Assembly (NCBI GenBank): GCA_040269895.1
Contig: CP158568.1
Coordinates: 4,430,001 to 4,494,000 of the forward strand
Direction: 5' to 3'
Source of the DNA: Ancalomicrobiaceae bacterium S20
GTDB lineage: Bacteria > Pseudomonadota > Alphaproteobacteria > Rhizobiales > Ancalomicrobiaceae
Length of the DNA: 64,000 nucleotides
In this document: positions 1-8,545 of the stretch, one piece after another
Layout: every line of letters begins with the position of its first letter
Position numbering within the stretch: the first letter of the stretch is position 1
The notes under the pieces: model-generated
Told to the model about the DNA's origin: nothing
What the model saw: the letters and a program-made list of their open reading frames with translations, nothing else
Database searches by the model: none
Position numbers and translations under genes: made by a program

Positions 1-43
1 AGATGGCGTCGCCGTCGCGGATGTAGTCGTAGCCCTGTTCCAT
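1..43 (-). CDS. cobH: Precorrin-8X methylmutase, N-terminal fragment
   Basis: Only the first 14 codons lie in the window (MEQGYDYIRDGDAI), starting from the ATG at 43-41. The YDYIRDG stretch is the usual N-terminus of CobH/CbiC, which moves the C-11 methyl group to C-12 of precorrin-8x to give hydrogenobyrinate. It is the next gene after cobG on the same strand, 99 bp downstream, as expected in an aerobic cobalamin operon. The call rests on a short peptide plus context. Confidence 0.72.
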   Translation of the reverse strand, partial: MEQGYDYIRDGDAI

Positions 44-142
44 CTCGTTCCGTCGTGCCGGGGGCCCGAGCCCCCGGAAAATGGGCGCCGCGAAGGGTCT
101 TCGCGCTCAGAAGCATGCGCGGGATTCTTCCCGCGGGATCGT

Positions 143-1486
143 TCAGCCGGCTTCGGCCAGTTCCGCAAGCGCGGCCTTGGCCTGTGACGGCGAGAGCCCG
201 CGCGCGACAGGCTCATCGCACGCGCGGCCGCGGATGACCAGATCATAGCGTCCATCGTGGCCGACCAGCGTCACGGCGGTCTCGCCAGGACGCGCACAGC
301 CCTTCTCGCAGCCCGACACGTGCAAGGCCAGTCCGTCATTGGTCAGGCGACGCGCGAGCGGGGCGAGCGCGCGGGCATTGGTCCGCGCATCGACCGAGGC
401 CGAGCGGCAGGCCGGCCGGCCCGGACAGGCCACCACCGCCAGCAGCGGATCGTCGGCCGCGACGATCAGTCCGGCCGCGTCGAGCCCGGCAAGCGCCTGC
501 GCCGCCGCTTCCGGCCGAACGTGCGGCACCAGCACCGCCCGCCAGGGTGTCAGGCGCAGTTCGCCCTTGCCGAACACGTCGGCGACATCGGCGAGCGTGA
601 CCAGCTGTTCGGCGTCCAGCCGGCCGAACGGCGCGCCGGCGCCGATCACCTTGCCGGCGCCGACGATCTCGGCGATGCCGATCAGCGAAGTGCGGCGATC
701 GTCGGCGAGCAGGGGGCGGGCTCGACGAGCTGCGCAACGGCCGCGGCAAAGGGCGCAGTCCCGGTCCGGGCCAGGATCGAGGCGAGCCGGCGCGGCCGGT
801 CGGTGGTTGCGGCGCGCTCGTCGAGGAACACGCGCGCGATGGCTTCGGCCGCATCGGCGATGGCCTCGGGCGCGATCGTGCCGAGCACCACGGCCGAAGC
901 CGGCTCGGTGCCGCCGATCTCGACCAGAAGGCGGGGGCCGGTCGCGGTCATGACGCCTTGGAAGCGGATGTCGGCGGTCGCGTGGGCGAGCGACAGCGCG
1001 CCGCCATCATCGACGACATAGCCGAACTTGCCCGGCAGGGCCCAAAGCGCGCGCTCCGCACGCAGCCGGCTCTCCAGCGCTGCGACGAGGGCGCGGCCGT
1101 CGGTGGGCGCGGTCCGGTCGAGGCCGGCGAGGGGCGGGGCCACGATGTTGCGGATCGCCTCCGTGTCGGGGGTGATCGTCGAGGACGTCGAGTTCGGAGA
1201 GCGCGGCGATCAGCGGCGCGAAACTCTGGGTCGAGACACCACGGATCTGCAGGTTGGCGCGCTGGCTGAGGTCGATCTGGCCATTGCCGTGGATATGGGC
1301 GAGCTCGGCGATCTTGCGCGCGGCGGCGCAAGCCAGGATCCCGCCGGTCAGCCTCAGCCGGACGACCAGCCCGTCGCCGGTCTCCATCGGGCGCAGGGCC
1401 CCCGGGCACCATCCCTTCACGCTCGCGCCCGTCACGTTCGCGCCCGTCACGTTCGCCGGTTCGGCGGCCATCGTCTCGCTGGTCAT
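143..1486 (-). pseudogene. cobG: Precorrin-3B synthase CobG, reading frame broken twice
   Basis: CobG is an Fe-S/heme monooxygenase related to sulfite reductase that makes precorrin-3B with O2, which marks the aerobic B12 route. The protein is spread over three frames. It starts at ATG 1486, overlapping the cobN stop as ATGA, and runs through the nitrite/sulfite reductase ferredoxin-like half (GQIDLSQRANLQIRG). It changes frame near 1168-1172, continues with TEAIRNIVAPPLAGLD, and changes again near 712-716. It ends with the Fe-S/siroheme-type cysteines (CPGRPACRSAS, VSGCEKGCARPG). Removing one C from the first C5 run and adding one C to the second restores a continuous protein of about 447 residues, the normal CobG size. 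Both breaks are in C5 runs and compensate each other, so sequencing error is as likely as true inactivation. Confidence 0.85.
1416..1460 (-). repeat. Three 15-bp tandem units encoding the CobG N-terminus
   Basis: On the coding strand three consecutive 15-bp units encode ANVTG-ANVTG-ASVKG near CobG residues 9-23. The first two units are nearly identical (core AACGTGACGGGCGCG) and the third has diverged. The unit is a multiple of three, so changes in copy number would keep frame. The segment precedes the conserved ferredoxin-like domain and looks like a tolerated N-terminal expansion. Confidence 0.75.
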
Positions 1487-4400
1487 GCTGCTGTTCCCAG
1501 CACTTCGTCGATGCGGCCGCGCACGGAATTGCGGCGGCTCGCCCAGAGCCCTCGGCGCAGTGCTTCGTCGAAGGCCCGCGCGACGGCTCGGGCCGCGGCC
1601 GGATTGGCCGCGACGAGAAAGTCGCGCACTCGGTCGTCGCCGAGCGTGGCGTCGAAGACAAGATCGTATTGCCGCGGTCCCACCGCGTCGGCGGTGGCGG
1701 AGAAGGCGACCAGATTGCCGACGGTCTCGGCGATCTCGGCCGCGCCGCGATGGCCATGGCGCATCTGGCCGGCGATCCAGCGCGGGTTGGTCGCCCGTGC
1801 CCGAACCACGCGCGCGACCTCTTCCGCGAGGCCGCGTACCTTGGGCGCCTCCGGGCGGGTCGCGTCGACGTGGTAGAGCGCCGGGGCATTGCCGAGCCGG
1901 TCGGCGGCGGCGGCGAAGCCGCCTTCGTGCTCGGCGAAGGCGTCGGAATCGAGCACGTCCTGGCCGGCCATGTCCTGGACGTGGACGAAGGCGTCGGCGG
2001 TCGCGACCTGCGCGGCGAAGGCGCCTGCCGCCGGGCGGTCGCCGTCGGCGCCGAAGGCATGGGTGGTCGCGGCGAGATAGGCGTCGCCGAGTTCGGCGCG
2101 ATCGGTCCAGTCGCCGGTCGCAATCCGGGTCGCGAGCCCGATGCCATAGGCGCCGGGTGCCGCGCCGAACACGCGGGCGAGCGTGTCGGCGTCGCCGGCG
2201 CGGACGGAGGCCGCGAGCGGGTTGGTCTCGGCGTCTTCTTCCAGAGCGGCGACCGTGCGCGCCGCCTCGTCGAAGAGGGTGATCTGGGCGGGAAATACGT
2301 CGCGGAACAGGCCCGAGACACGGAGGGTGACATCGACACGCGGCCGGCCGAGCCTGGCCGGTGCGATCACCTCGAGCCCGGAGACGCGCGCGCTCGCGGC
2401 ATCCCAGCGCGGCCGGACGCCGAGAAGCGCGAAGGCCTGCGCCAGCTCGTCGCCGCCGGTCCGCATGGTGGCGCTGCCCCAGAGGTCGACGACGATGCGC
2501 CGCGGCCAGTCGCCGTGGTCCTGCACATAGCGGGCGATCACCTCCTCCGCCGTGCGCCGGCCGATCTCCCAGGCGGTCGGGGTCGGCACTGCGCGCGGAT
2601 CGACCGTGTAGAGATTGCGGCCGGTCGGCAGCACGTCGATGCGGCCACGCGTCGGCGCGCCGGCCGGGCCGGGCGCGATGAAGCGGCCGTCGAGCGCGGC
2701 GATCAGCGCATCGCGCTCGGCATTGGCCGAGGCGGCGAGGCGCTCGCGCAGGGACGCGGCGATTTCCGGGGTCTCGGCCAATGCGGCGACGGTCTCGTCC
2801 AGGCGGGCGGCTTCGGGTGCGCGGCCGAACACGTGCAGGCCGTCGCCGATGCGCATGTCCTTGAGGTCGCACATCCAGGCGTCGAGCCTGGCGAGCGCGG
2901 CGGCCTGGTCCATGGCCGGATCGAGGCCGCATTCCTCGGCGAGGCCCGTCTCGACCGCGCGGGCGAGGATCGTCTCGGCGAGCCGCTTCGCCCGGCGCGC
3001 GTCCATGGTCTGCGCGGCGGCGAACTCGTCGAGCATCGCCTCGATCTCCTCGGTCGCGCCGTGACTGCCGGCGCGGGCGAGCGGCGGCGTCAGGTGGCCG
3101 AGGGTGACGGCCGCGATGCGGCGTTTGGCCTGGCAGGCTTCGCCGGGGTTGTTGACGATGAAGGGATAGACGACCGGCGTCGCGCCGATCAGGGCCGCCG
3201 GCGCGCAGGCGTTCGATAGCGCGACGGCCTTGCCGGGCAGCCATTCGAGCGTGCCGTGGGTGCCGAGATGGATCATCGCGTCGATGCGCGCGTGCATCCG
3301 GAGCCACAGGTAGAAGGCGACATAGCCGTGGCGCGGCGGGCGGGTCGGGTCGTGATAGTCGCCCTTGCGGGTCGCGCGCGCGCCGCGATCGGGCTGGACC
3401 GCGATGGTCAGATGACCGGCCTCGCAGACCGACAGCGCGAACGCATCGCCGTCGCAGGCCGGGTCGGCCTCCGGCTCGCCCCAGGCGGCGGCGACGGACG
3501 CGCGGAACGGCTCGGGCAGCGTCGCGAAGGCGGCGTGGTAGGCGGCGAGCGGCCAGCGGATTGTATGCAAGCCGGCCTCAAGCCGCCGGATCAGGTCTTG
3601 CGGATCGCCGATCGCGGTCGCGCGATAGCCGGCACTCGCGAGATCCTCGGCGATCGCGCCGATGCTGGCCGGGCCGTCGAGGCCGACCGCATAGGCGGCG
3701 CGACCGCCCTTGGCCGGGTAGTCCGACAGCACGAGCGCCAGTTTGCGTTCGCTGCGCGGCGTGCGGCCGAGCCTCGCCCAGGCCTGAGCGAGATCGGCGA
3801 CGGCCGCGACGCCGTCCGTCTCCGGCGCATGGGTCAGCCGGGCGAATTCGAATGCCTCGGAGCGCGGCTGCCGGGCCTTGAACGAGATCGCGCGGGCGAC
3901 GATGCGGCCGTCGACCTCGGGCAGCACCGCGTTCATGGCGAGGTCGGCGGCGCCGATGCCGCGGTTCGACGTTTCCCATGCCTCGCGGGTCGCGGTCGAG
4001 AGAATGGCCTGGATGACGGGCACGTCGGCGCGGTCGAGTACGGTGGTGCCGTCGTCAAGCTTGGCGGAGAAAGCCGTCGTGTTGAGGATCACCGTCGGCA
4101 GATGCCGGTCGAGATGGGCGGCGAGCGCTTCGACCGCGACCGGATCCTTGAGGCTGGTGACGAAGGCCGCGTCGACCGTGAAGCCGCGCGCGGCGAGCGC
4201 CTCGGCGAGCGCGGCGATCGGCGCCGTGTCGCCGGCGGCGAGGATCGAGCGGTAGAACAGGACGAGCGCGCGGGGCGCGTCGGCCGCGGCGGCGCTGGTC
4301 TCGAAGGCGCTCGTCGGTTCGCGGCAGAGGTCGCCGGGCAGGCCGAAGGCCGGCAGCGGCGCGGGATCGCGCCAGCGCCGGGTCGGCTCGTCGGCGACGG

Positions 4401-4908
4401 TCGGCCGTACCTGCTCCGCCATCCAGGCGAGGAACGACCGGATGTTGTCCGGCCCGCCGTGCTGGAACCAGCCCCAGATCCGGCGCAGATCCGCGATCGG
4501 CACGGTCGAGGCGGCATCGAGGCGCGGATCCTCGCGGTAGTCGCCGGGGACGACGGCGAGCGCAAAGCCGTGCCGGCGCGCGCTCGCGGCCAGTTCCTCG
4601 ACGCCGTAGCGCCAGTAGTCGAGCCCGCCGAGCAGGCGCACGACCACCAGCTTCGCGTGGCGCGCGACCATGTCGACATGGGTATCGACCGAGAAGGGAT
4701 GGCGCAGGTCGGCGAGGCTGGCGAGGCGAAGCGAGGGGGCGGCGGCGGTCGCGACCTCAGGCGCGGCCAGGGTCTCGGCGACCGACGCTACGATCGACAG
4801 GTCGGAATCGGTGAAGGACAGAAACACCGTTTCCGCCGGCGTCTGGGCGAGATCGACCGCCTGGACGGTGTCGTCCAGCGTGCGGATCGTCTCGGCGAGG
4901 ACGTGCAT
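1483..4908 (-). CDS. cobN: Cobaltochelatase large subunit CobN
   Basis: CobN is the large, substrate-binding subunit of the ATP-dependent CobNST chelatase that inserts Co2+ into hydrogenobyrinic acid a,c-diamide. The 1141-residue protein carries the CobN/magnesium-chelatase H-type signature, with HLGTHGTLEWLPGKA around residues 545-560, and ends in VLGTAA. It is somewhat shorter than the roughly 1270-residue rhizobial forms but shows no frame break. It starts at ATG 4908, 63 bp after cobW, and its stop overlaps the cobG start (ATGA), so the two are translationally coupled. The partner subunits CobS and CobT are not in the window. It lies downstream of the cobalamin riboswitch in a continuous minus-strand run. 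Confidence 0.96.
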   Translation of the reverse strand: MHVLAETIRTLDDTVQAVDLAQTPAETVFLSFTDSDLSIVASVAETLAAPEVATAAAPSLRLASLADLRHPFSVDTHVDMVARHAKLVVVRLLGGLDYWRYGVEELAASARRHGFALAVVPGDYREDPRLDAASTVPIADLRRIWGWFQHGGPDNIRSFLAWMAEQVRPTVADEPTRRWRDPAPLPAFGLPGDLCREPTSAFETSAAAADAPRALVLFYRSILAAGDTAPIAALAEALAARGFTVDAAFVTSLKDPVAVEALAAHLDRHLPTVILNTTAFSAKLDDGTTVLDRADVPVIQAILSTATREAWETSNRGIGAADLAMNAVLPEVDGRIVARAISFKARQPRSEAFEFARLTHAPETDGVAAVADLAQAWARLGRTPRSERKLALVLSDYPAKGGRAAYAVGLDGPASIGAIAEDLASAGYRATAIGDPQDLIRRLEAGLHTIRWPLAAYHAAFATLPEPFRASVAAAWGEPEADPACDGDAFALSVCEAGHLTIAVQPDRGARATRKGDYHDPTRPPRHGYVAFYLWLRMHARIDAMIHLGTHGTLEWLPGKAVALSNACAPAALIGATPVVYPFIVNNPGEACQAKRRIAAVTLGHLTPPLARAGSHGATEEIEAMLDEFAAAQTMDARRAKRLAETILARAVETGLAEECGLDPAMDQAAALARLDAWMCDLKDMRIGDGLHVFGRAPEAARLDETVAALAETPEIAASLRERLAASANAERDALIAALDGRFIAPGPAGAPTRGRIDVLPTGRNLYTVDPRAVPTPTAWEIGRRTAEEVIARYVQDHGDWPRRIVVDLWGSATMRTGGDELAQAFALLGVRPRWDAASARVSGLEVIAPARLGRPRVDVTLRVSGLFRDVFPAQITLFDEAARTVAALEEDAETNPLAASVRAGDADTLARVFGAAPGAYGIGLATRIATGDWTDRAELGDAYLAATTHAFGADGDRPAAGAFAAQVATADAFVHVQDMAGQDVLDSDAFAEHEGGFAAAADRLGNAPALYHVDATRPEAPKVRGLAEEVARVVRARATNPRWIAGQMRHGHRGAAEIAETVGNLVAFSATADAVGPRQYDLVFDATLGDDRVRDFLVAANPAAARAVARAFDEALRRGLWASRRNSVRGRIDEVLGTAA

Positions 4909-4971
4909 CGTCCTGTTCCTCCAGACACGACCCGCGAGGTGCCCGCGGGTCCAGTGTTTCGAACGCGGCGC

Positions 4972-6006
4972 TCAGGCCGCGATGGCGGTCCGGATCGCCT
5001 CGGCGTCGAGGCCCTTCTCGCCGATCACGACCAGCCGGCTGCGGCGCGCCTCGCCGGCGTTCCACGGGCGGTCGAACTGGTGGCGGAAGCGGTTGCCGAC
5101 GCCCTGCACGAGCAGGCGCATCGGCTTGCCGGCGACCTCGACGAAGCCCTTGATCCTGAGCACGTCGTGGTCCTCGGCGACCTTGGCGAGCTTCGCCACC
5201 AGCGCCTCCGGATCGGCGGTCGCCGGGATCTCGACGACGAAACTGTCGAAGTCGTCGTGGTCGTGCTCGGGTTCGGCGTCGTGGTGCGACGGGCGATTGG
5301 CGAGGTCGTCCTCGGCGGCGGCCGCGATGCCGAGCAGCACGGCCGGATCGATGCGGCCCTCGCGGGCCTCGACCACCTTCACCGCGCGCGGGATCGCGCT
5401 GGCGATCTCGCCGCCGACGCGGCTCGCGGTCTCGGCGTCGAGCAGGTCGGTCTTGTTCAGCACGACGAGATCGGCGGCGAGGAGCTGGTCCTCGTAGACC
5501 TCCTCGAGCGGATTGTCGTGATCGACCGCCTGATCGTCCGCGCGCTGCTGCAGCACCGCGTCGGGATCGTCGGCGAAGCGGCCGTCGGCGACCGCGCGGC
5601 CGTCGACCACGGCGATCACGCCGTCGACGGTCAGCCGGGCGCGCACCTCGGGCCAGTCGAAAGCCTTGATCAGCGGCTTCGGCAGCGCGAGACCCGAGGT
5701 CTCGACGATGATGTGTTCCGGCCGGCGCTCGTGGGCGATCAGCGCCTCGATCGCGGGCAGGAAGTCGTCGGCGACCGTGCAGCACAGGCAGCCGTTCGCC
5801 AGTTCGACGATGTTCTCCTCCGGGCAGCTCTCGACGCCGCAGGCGCGCAGCACCTCGCCGTCGACGCCGACATCGCCGAACTCGTTGACGATCAGCGCCA
5901 GCCGGCGACCCTTCACGGTCTCCAGCACGTGGCGGATCAGCGTGGTCTTGCCGGCGCCGAGGAAGCCGGTGACGATCGTGACCGGGATTTTCGAAAACGC
6001 GTTCAT
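4972..6006 (-). CDS. cobW: CobW-family metal-handling GTPase
   Basis: CobW is a COG0523/G3E P-loop GTPase thought to deliver cobalt to the CobNST chelatase. Visible features of the 344-residue protein are the Walker A motif GFLGAGKTT (residues 14-22), NEFGDVGVDG, the metal-binding NGCLCC motif (Cys73, 75, 76), the G4 motif LNKTDLL, and a histidine/acidic loop (HHDAEPEHDHDD) near residue 240. ATG 6006 is the start that directly precedes the conserved N-terminus. The location immediately upstream of cobN supports a cobalt role rather than zinc or nitrile hydratase service. Confidence 0.95.
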   Translation of the reverse strand: MNAFSKIPVTIVTGFLGAGKTTLIRHVLETVKGRRLALIVNEFGDVGVDGEVLRACGVESCPEENIVELANGCLCCTVADDFLPAIEALIAHERRPEHIIVETSGLALPKPLIKAFDWPEVRARLTVDGVIAVVDGRAVADGRFADDPDAVLQQRADDQAVDHDNPLEEVYEDQLLAADLVVLNKTDLLDAETASRVGGEIASAIPRAVKVVEAREGRIDPAVLLGIAAAAEDDLANRPSHHDAEPEHDHDDFDSFVVEIPATADPEALVAKLAKVAEDHDVLRIKGFVEVAGKPMRLLVQGVGNRFRHQFDRPWNAGEARRSRLVVIGEKGLDAEAIRTAIAA

Positions 6007-6056
6007 GACGCCAATGACTCCGTGGCGTTCGGGCGCGGCGCCCGAACGCATCTGCC

Positions 6057-6425
6057 TCAGACAGGCTTGATCGGGGGAATGCGGGCGACGACGCCCTTCT
6101 TCAGGCTGTCGGGACGCTCGCGCCAGGGGATCAGCCCCTCCGGCGCGACCGCATATTGACGGGCGGCGGCGAGGATGCCCTCGGCCGCGGTCTCGGGCAC
6201 GAAGTCGCCGTAGACGTAGGTCCACTTGCCGGCGGCGGTGAAGCCGATCGTGACCGGGCGCTTGCAGACGCTCAGGCACTCCACGCCGACGACGGCGACG
6301 TCGGTCGCATCGTTCGCTGCCTCGGCGACCGCGGCATGCAGCCGGGCGCCGGCGCGCGGCGCCTCGGCCGGGTCCTCGGCCCGGCGGCAGGTGGTGCAGA
6401 CGTAGATCGTGACCGGTGCGGTCAT
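6057..6425 (-). CDS. DUF1636 small cysteine protein of the cobalt locus
   Basis: A 122-residue protein with two cysteine pairs, C10-x2-C13 (YVCTTCRR) and C50-x3-C54 (VECLSVCKRP). This spacing is typical of thioredoxin-fold [2Fe-2S] ferredoxin-like or metal-binding proteins and matches the DUF1636 family. Its ATG overlaps the cbtA stop (ATGA), and cobW begins 50 bp later, so it is inside the riboswitch-controlled operon. DUF1636 genes are regularly found next to cobW/cbtAB. The biochemical function is unknown; a metal-shuttle or redox role for cobalt insertion is inference. Confidence 0.8.
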   Translation of the reverse strand: MTAPVTIYVCTTCRRAEDPAEAPRAGARLHAAVAEAANDATDVAVVGVECLSVCKRPVTIGFTAAGKWTYVYGDFVPETAAEGILAAARQYAVAPEGLIPWRERPDSLKKGVVARIPPIKPV

Positions 6426-7213
6426 CGGGCCGCGACCTTCACAGCCGCGGCCGTCTTCTCGGTCCGGGTCCAGAACAGGCCGACGAGCGCGCCGACGCTG
6501 AGCCAGAGCGCGGCGTGGAGCGCCAGCGACGTCGAGGCGAAATGCGCGGCGAGTTCGGCCGGCACTGTGCTGGTCAGCGTCGCGGGATGCGGTGCGCCGA
6601 TCAGGTGCGGTGCGACGAGGAACAGGAGGCCGAAGCTCTTGGCCGGCATGCGGTCGACCCGCACCAGGAGCCAGAGCGCCAGCGCCGTCGACGCGGCCGT
6701 GCCGACCCACCAGAGCTGGCGGGCGGTCAGGTCGGCGGCGGCCGCACCGGGCAGTTCCGGCGCCAGGCCGAGGCCGGTCGCCAGACCGGTGGCGGCGAAG
6801 GCGCCGGCGGCCCAGGCGAGGCCGGTGCGCGGCGTGATCCGGTCACCCGCGACCAGCATGCCCGCGATCAGCACCAGCGCATAGCCGATCGCGGTCAGCA
6901 CGGTGGCGAGCGAGGTGAACAGCGTCCGCTTGAGGCCGTCGCGCGGCTGCCAGCCCTCGTCCGCCTCGGCCTTCGGCGCGGCGGCGCCGGCCTCGGGCCC
7001 GTGCGAATGGGCCAGGATCACCGGCGCGCCGGACGCGGTCCAGCCGGCGACCGACGGCGTCGGAAGGGCCAGCGCGGCGTGATGCTCCGCGGCCTTCTCA
7101 TAGACCTCGGCCTTCAGGATGATCGGAGTCGTGGTGAATTGTTGCAGGACCGCAATCGCAAGCCCGGCGACAAGGCCGGCCAACAGGCCGACCGTGAACA
7201 CGCGGTTCAACAT
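6422..7213 (-). CDS. cbtA: Cobalt transporter subunit CbtA
   Basis: A 263-residue integral membrane protein with about five hydrophobic segments: residues 5-25, near 100-120, near 130-155, near 165-185 and near 230-250. A histidine-containing loop (ILAHSHGPEAG) lies in the first half. It matches CbtA, predicted with CbtB to take up Co2+ in place of an ECF-type CbiMNQO system. It follows cbtB after a 31-bp gap and overlaps the DUF1636 gene. The substrate assignment is from family and riboswitch context, not from a visible catalytic residue. Confidence 0.92.
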   Translation of the reverse strand: MLNRVFTVGLLAGLVAGLAIAVLQQFTTTPIILKAEVYEKAAEHHAALALPTPSVAGWTASGAPVILAHSHGPEAGAAAPKAEADEGWQPRDGLKRTLFTSLATVLTAIGYALVLIAGMLVAGDRITPRTGLAWAAGAFAATGLATGLGLAPELPGAAAADLTARQLWWVGTAASTALALWLLVRVDRMPAKSFGLLFLVAPHLIGAPHPATLTSTVPAELAAHFASTSLALHAALWLSVGALVGLFWTRTEKTAAAVKVAAR

Positions 7214-7244
7214 GGCTGTCGAACCTGCGACGAGGTTCCCCGCC

Positions 7245-7442
7245 TCAATGGCAGGGGAAGCTCATCGCATGACGGCTGTCGTGAGCGGCATTGTGCAGCA
7301 CGTTCGCGCCGGCGAAGCCGGTCGTGAACACGAGCGCGACGCCGAGAGCGGCGGCGGCGAAGGCGACCTTCAGCGTGTCGGCGCGCGAGATCTCGCGGGT
7401 GGCCGGAACGGTGTGGCCGAGAGCGGCGGTGTTGGTCTGCAT
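7245..7442 (-). CDS. cbtB: Cobalt transporter subunit CbtB
   Basis: A 65-residue protein with one transmembrane segment (about residues 28-48) and the diagnostic C-terminal metal-binding tail HNAAHDSRHAMSFPCH. It pairs with CbtA as the small subunit of the predicted cobalt uptake system. ATG 7442 is chosen because AGGAGA lies seven bases upstream on the coding strand. An upstream alternative start would run back toward the riboswitch. It is the first gene after the cobalamin riboswitch. Confidence 0.93.
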   Translation of the reverse strand: MQTNTAALGHTVPATREISRADTLKVAFAAAALGVALVFTTGFAGANVLHNAAHDSRHAMSFPCH

Positions 7443-7486
7443 CGTGGTTCTCCTGGCGCGCCCCACCGGCGGCCGAAAGAGGTTGC

Positions 7487-7680
7487 GCTGCGACGGCAGG
7501 TCTCCTGGCTCGCGGATCGCTGCCGGTTTCGCCGCCTTCCCGGTCTCCCCGAAAGGACCAGTGGCATGAGGCGTCCGGCTAACCGCTCACAGTTGCGGGG
7601 GCAGCTGCGGCATTCTCTGCCGGCCTTTGTCTGGCCGGCGAAGACCGCATTCCCTTTTCACCCTCGGAGAGAGGGACCGT
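7487..7680 (-). promoter_or_regulatory. Cobalamin riboswitch
   Basis: Read on the minus strand, the segment has all the hallmark blocks in order: GGGTGAAAAGGGAATGCGGT, GCTGCCCCCGCAACTGTGAG, ATGCCACTGG followed by GGGAAGGCGG, and the B12 box AGCCAGGAGACCTGCCGTCG near 7491-7511. The 3' end lies about 45 bases before the cbtB start. A B12 riboswitch turns expression off when adenosylcobalamin is present, so it should repress cobalt uptake and the cbtB-cbtA-DUF1636-cobW-cobNGH operon. The divergent cobO-cobQ genes are not downstream of it. Confidence 0.96.
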
Positions 7681-7687
7681 CGCTTCT

Positions 7688-7716
7688 TTGATGCGGTTTA
7701 TGACGGTCGCTGTCAA
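7688..7716 (-). promoter_or_regulatory. Candidate promoter of the riboswitch transcript
   Basis: On the minus strand a perfect TTGACA (7716-7711) is followed after 17 bases by CATCAA (7693-7688). Initiation would fall near 7681, at the 5' edge of the riboswitch fold. The -35 is a consensus match and the -10 is poor, so the position is supported mainly by its fit to the riboswitch boundary. Confidence 0.45.
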
Positions 7717-7865
7717 TGAGCGATGCGACCGGGGGCGTCGCGAAAACGACGCATTCCGCCACGGGAGCGGCGCCCGGCCGCCAGCCTGCGGCGCATCCGG
7801 ACTTGCGGCCGGCGCTCGCGCGTGGTCACTGTCCGGCCCCGAACGGTCCTTGGATGGAGAGCGGC

Positions 7866-8483
7866 ATGACCACGCCGGACAACGACGAACAGGCCCGCCA
7901 CAAGGCGAAGATGGAGAAGCGCAAGGCGGTGCAGGACGCCGAGGTCGCCTCCAAGACCATCGCCGAAAAGGGGCTGCTGATCGTCAACACCGGTCCGGGC
8001 AAGGGCAAGTCGACCGCCGCCTTCGGCCTCGTGCTGCGCGCGCTCGGCTACGGCTGGCGGATCGGCGTCGTGCAGTTCGTCAAGGGCGCCTGGGACACCG
8101 GCGAGAAGCATGCGCTCGAGCGCTTCGGCGACCTCGTTTCCTGGCACACGATGGGCGAGGGCTTCACCTGGGAGACGCAGGATCGCGCGCGCGACGTTGC
8201 GGCGGCGAACCGCGCCTGGGCCAAGGCCCGCGAATTGATGGCCGATCCGACGATCCGGCTCGTCGTGCTCGACGAACTCAACATTGCGCTGCGCTACGAT
8301 TACCTGCCGCTCGCCGAGGTGGTCGAGACGCTGAAGGCGCGGCGCGGCGACCTGCATGTCATCGTCACCGGTCGCAATGCCAAGCCGGAGCTGATCGAGG
8401 CGGCGGATCTCGTCACCGAAATGACGCTGGTGAAGCACCATTTCGCCAGCGGCGTGAAGGCGCAGCAGGGCATCGAGTTCTGA
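7866..8483 (+). CDS. cobO: Cob(I)yrinic acid a,c-diamide adenosyltransferase
   Basis: CobO/BtuR transfers the 5'-deoxyadenosyl group of ATP to Co(I) of the corrin ring. The 205-residue protein has the P-loop variant [10 protein letters not shown] near residues 42-52 and the family blocks [27 protein letters not shown] and [10 protein letters not shown]. An in-frame ATG at 7854 and a longer reading frame from 7716 exist, but ATG 7866 has GGAG six bases upstream and gives the usual CobO length. It is transcribed away from the riboswitch operon, and cobQ follows after 62 bp. Confidence 0.95.
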   Translation: MTTPDNDEQARHKAKMEKRKAVQDAEVASKTIAEKGLLIVNTGPGKGKSTAAFGLVLRALGYGWRIGVVQFVKGAWDTGEKHALERFGDLVSWHTMGEGFTWETQDRARDVAAANRAWAKARELMADPTIRLVVLDELNIALRYDYLPLAEVVETLKARRGDLHVIVTGRNAKPELIEAADLVTEMTLVKHHFASGVKAQQGIEF

Positions 8484-8545
8484 CCGGCACAGGATCGGCG
8501 CGAGGGTTTCGGAAACGGGCGGTTCGAGAAGGGGGCGGGGAACGC

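Noticed and set aside
3256-6159. A 967-codon open frame on the plus strand opposite cobN and cobW
   Set aside because: It is a mirror of strongly conserved minus-strand genes in GC-rich DNA; its product is rich in Arg, Gly and Asp with no domain.
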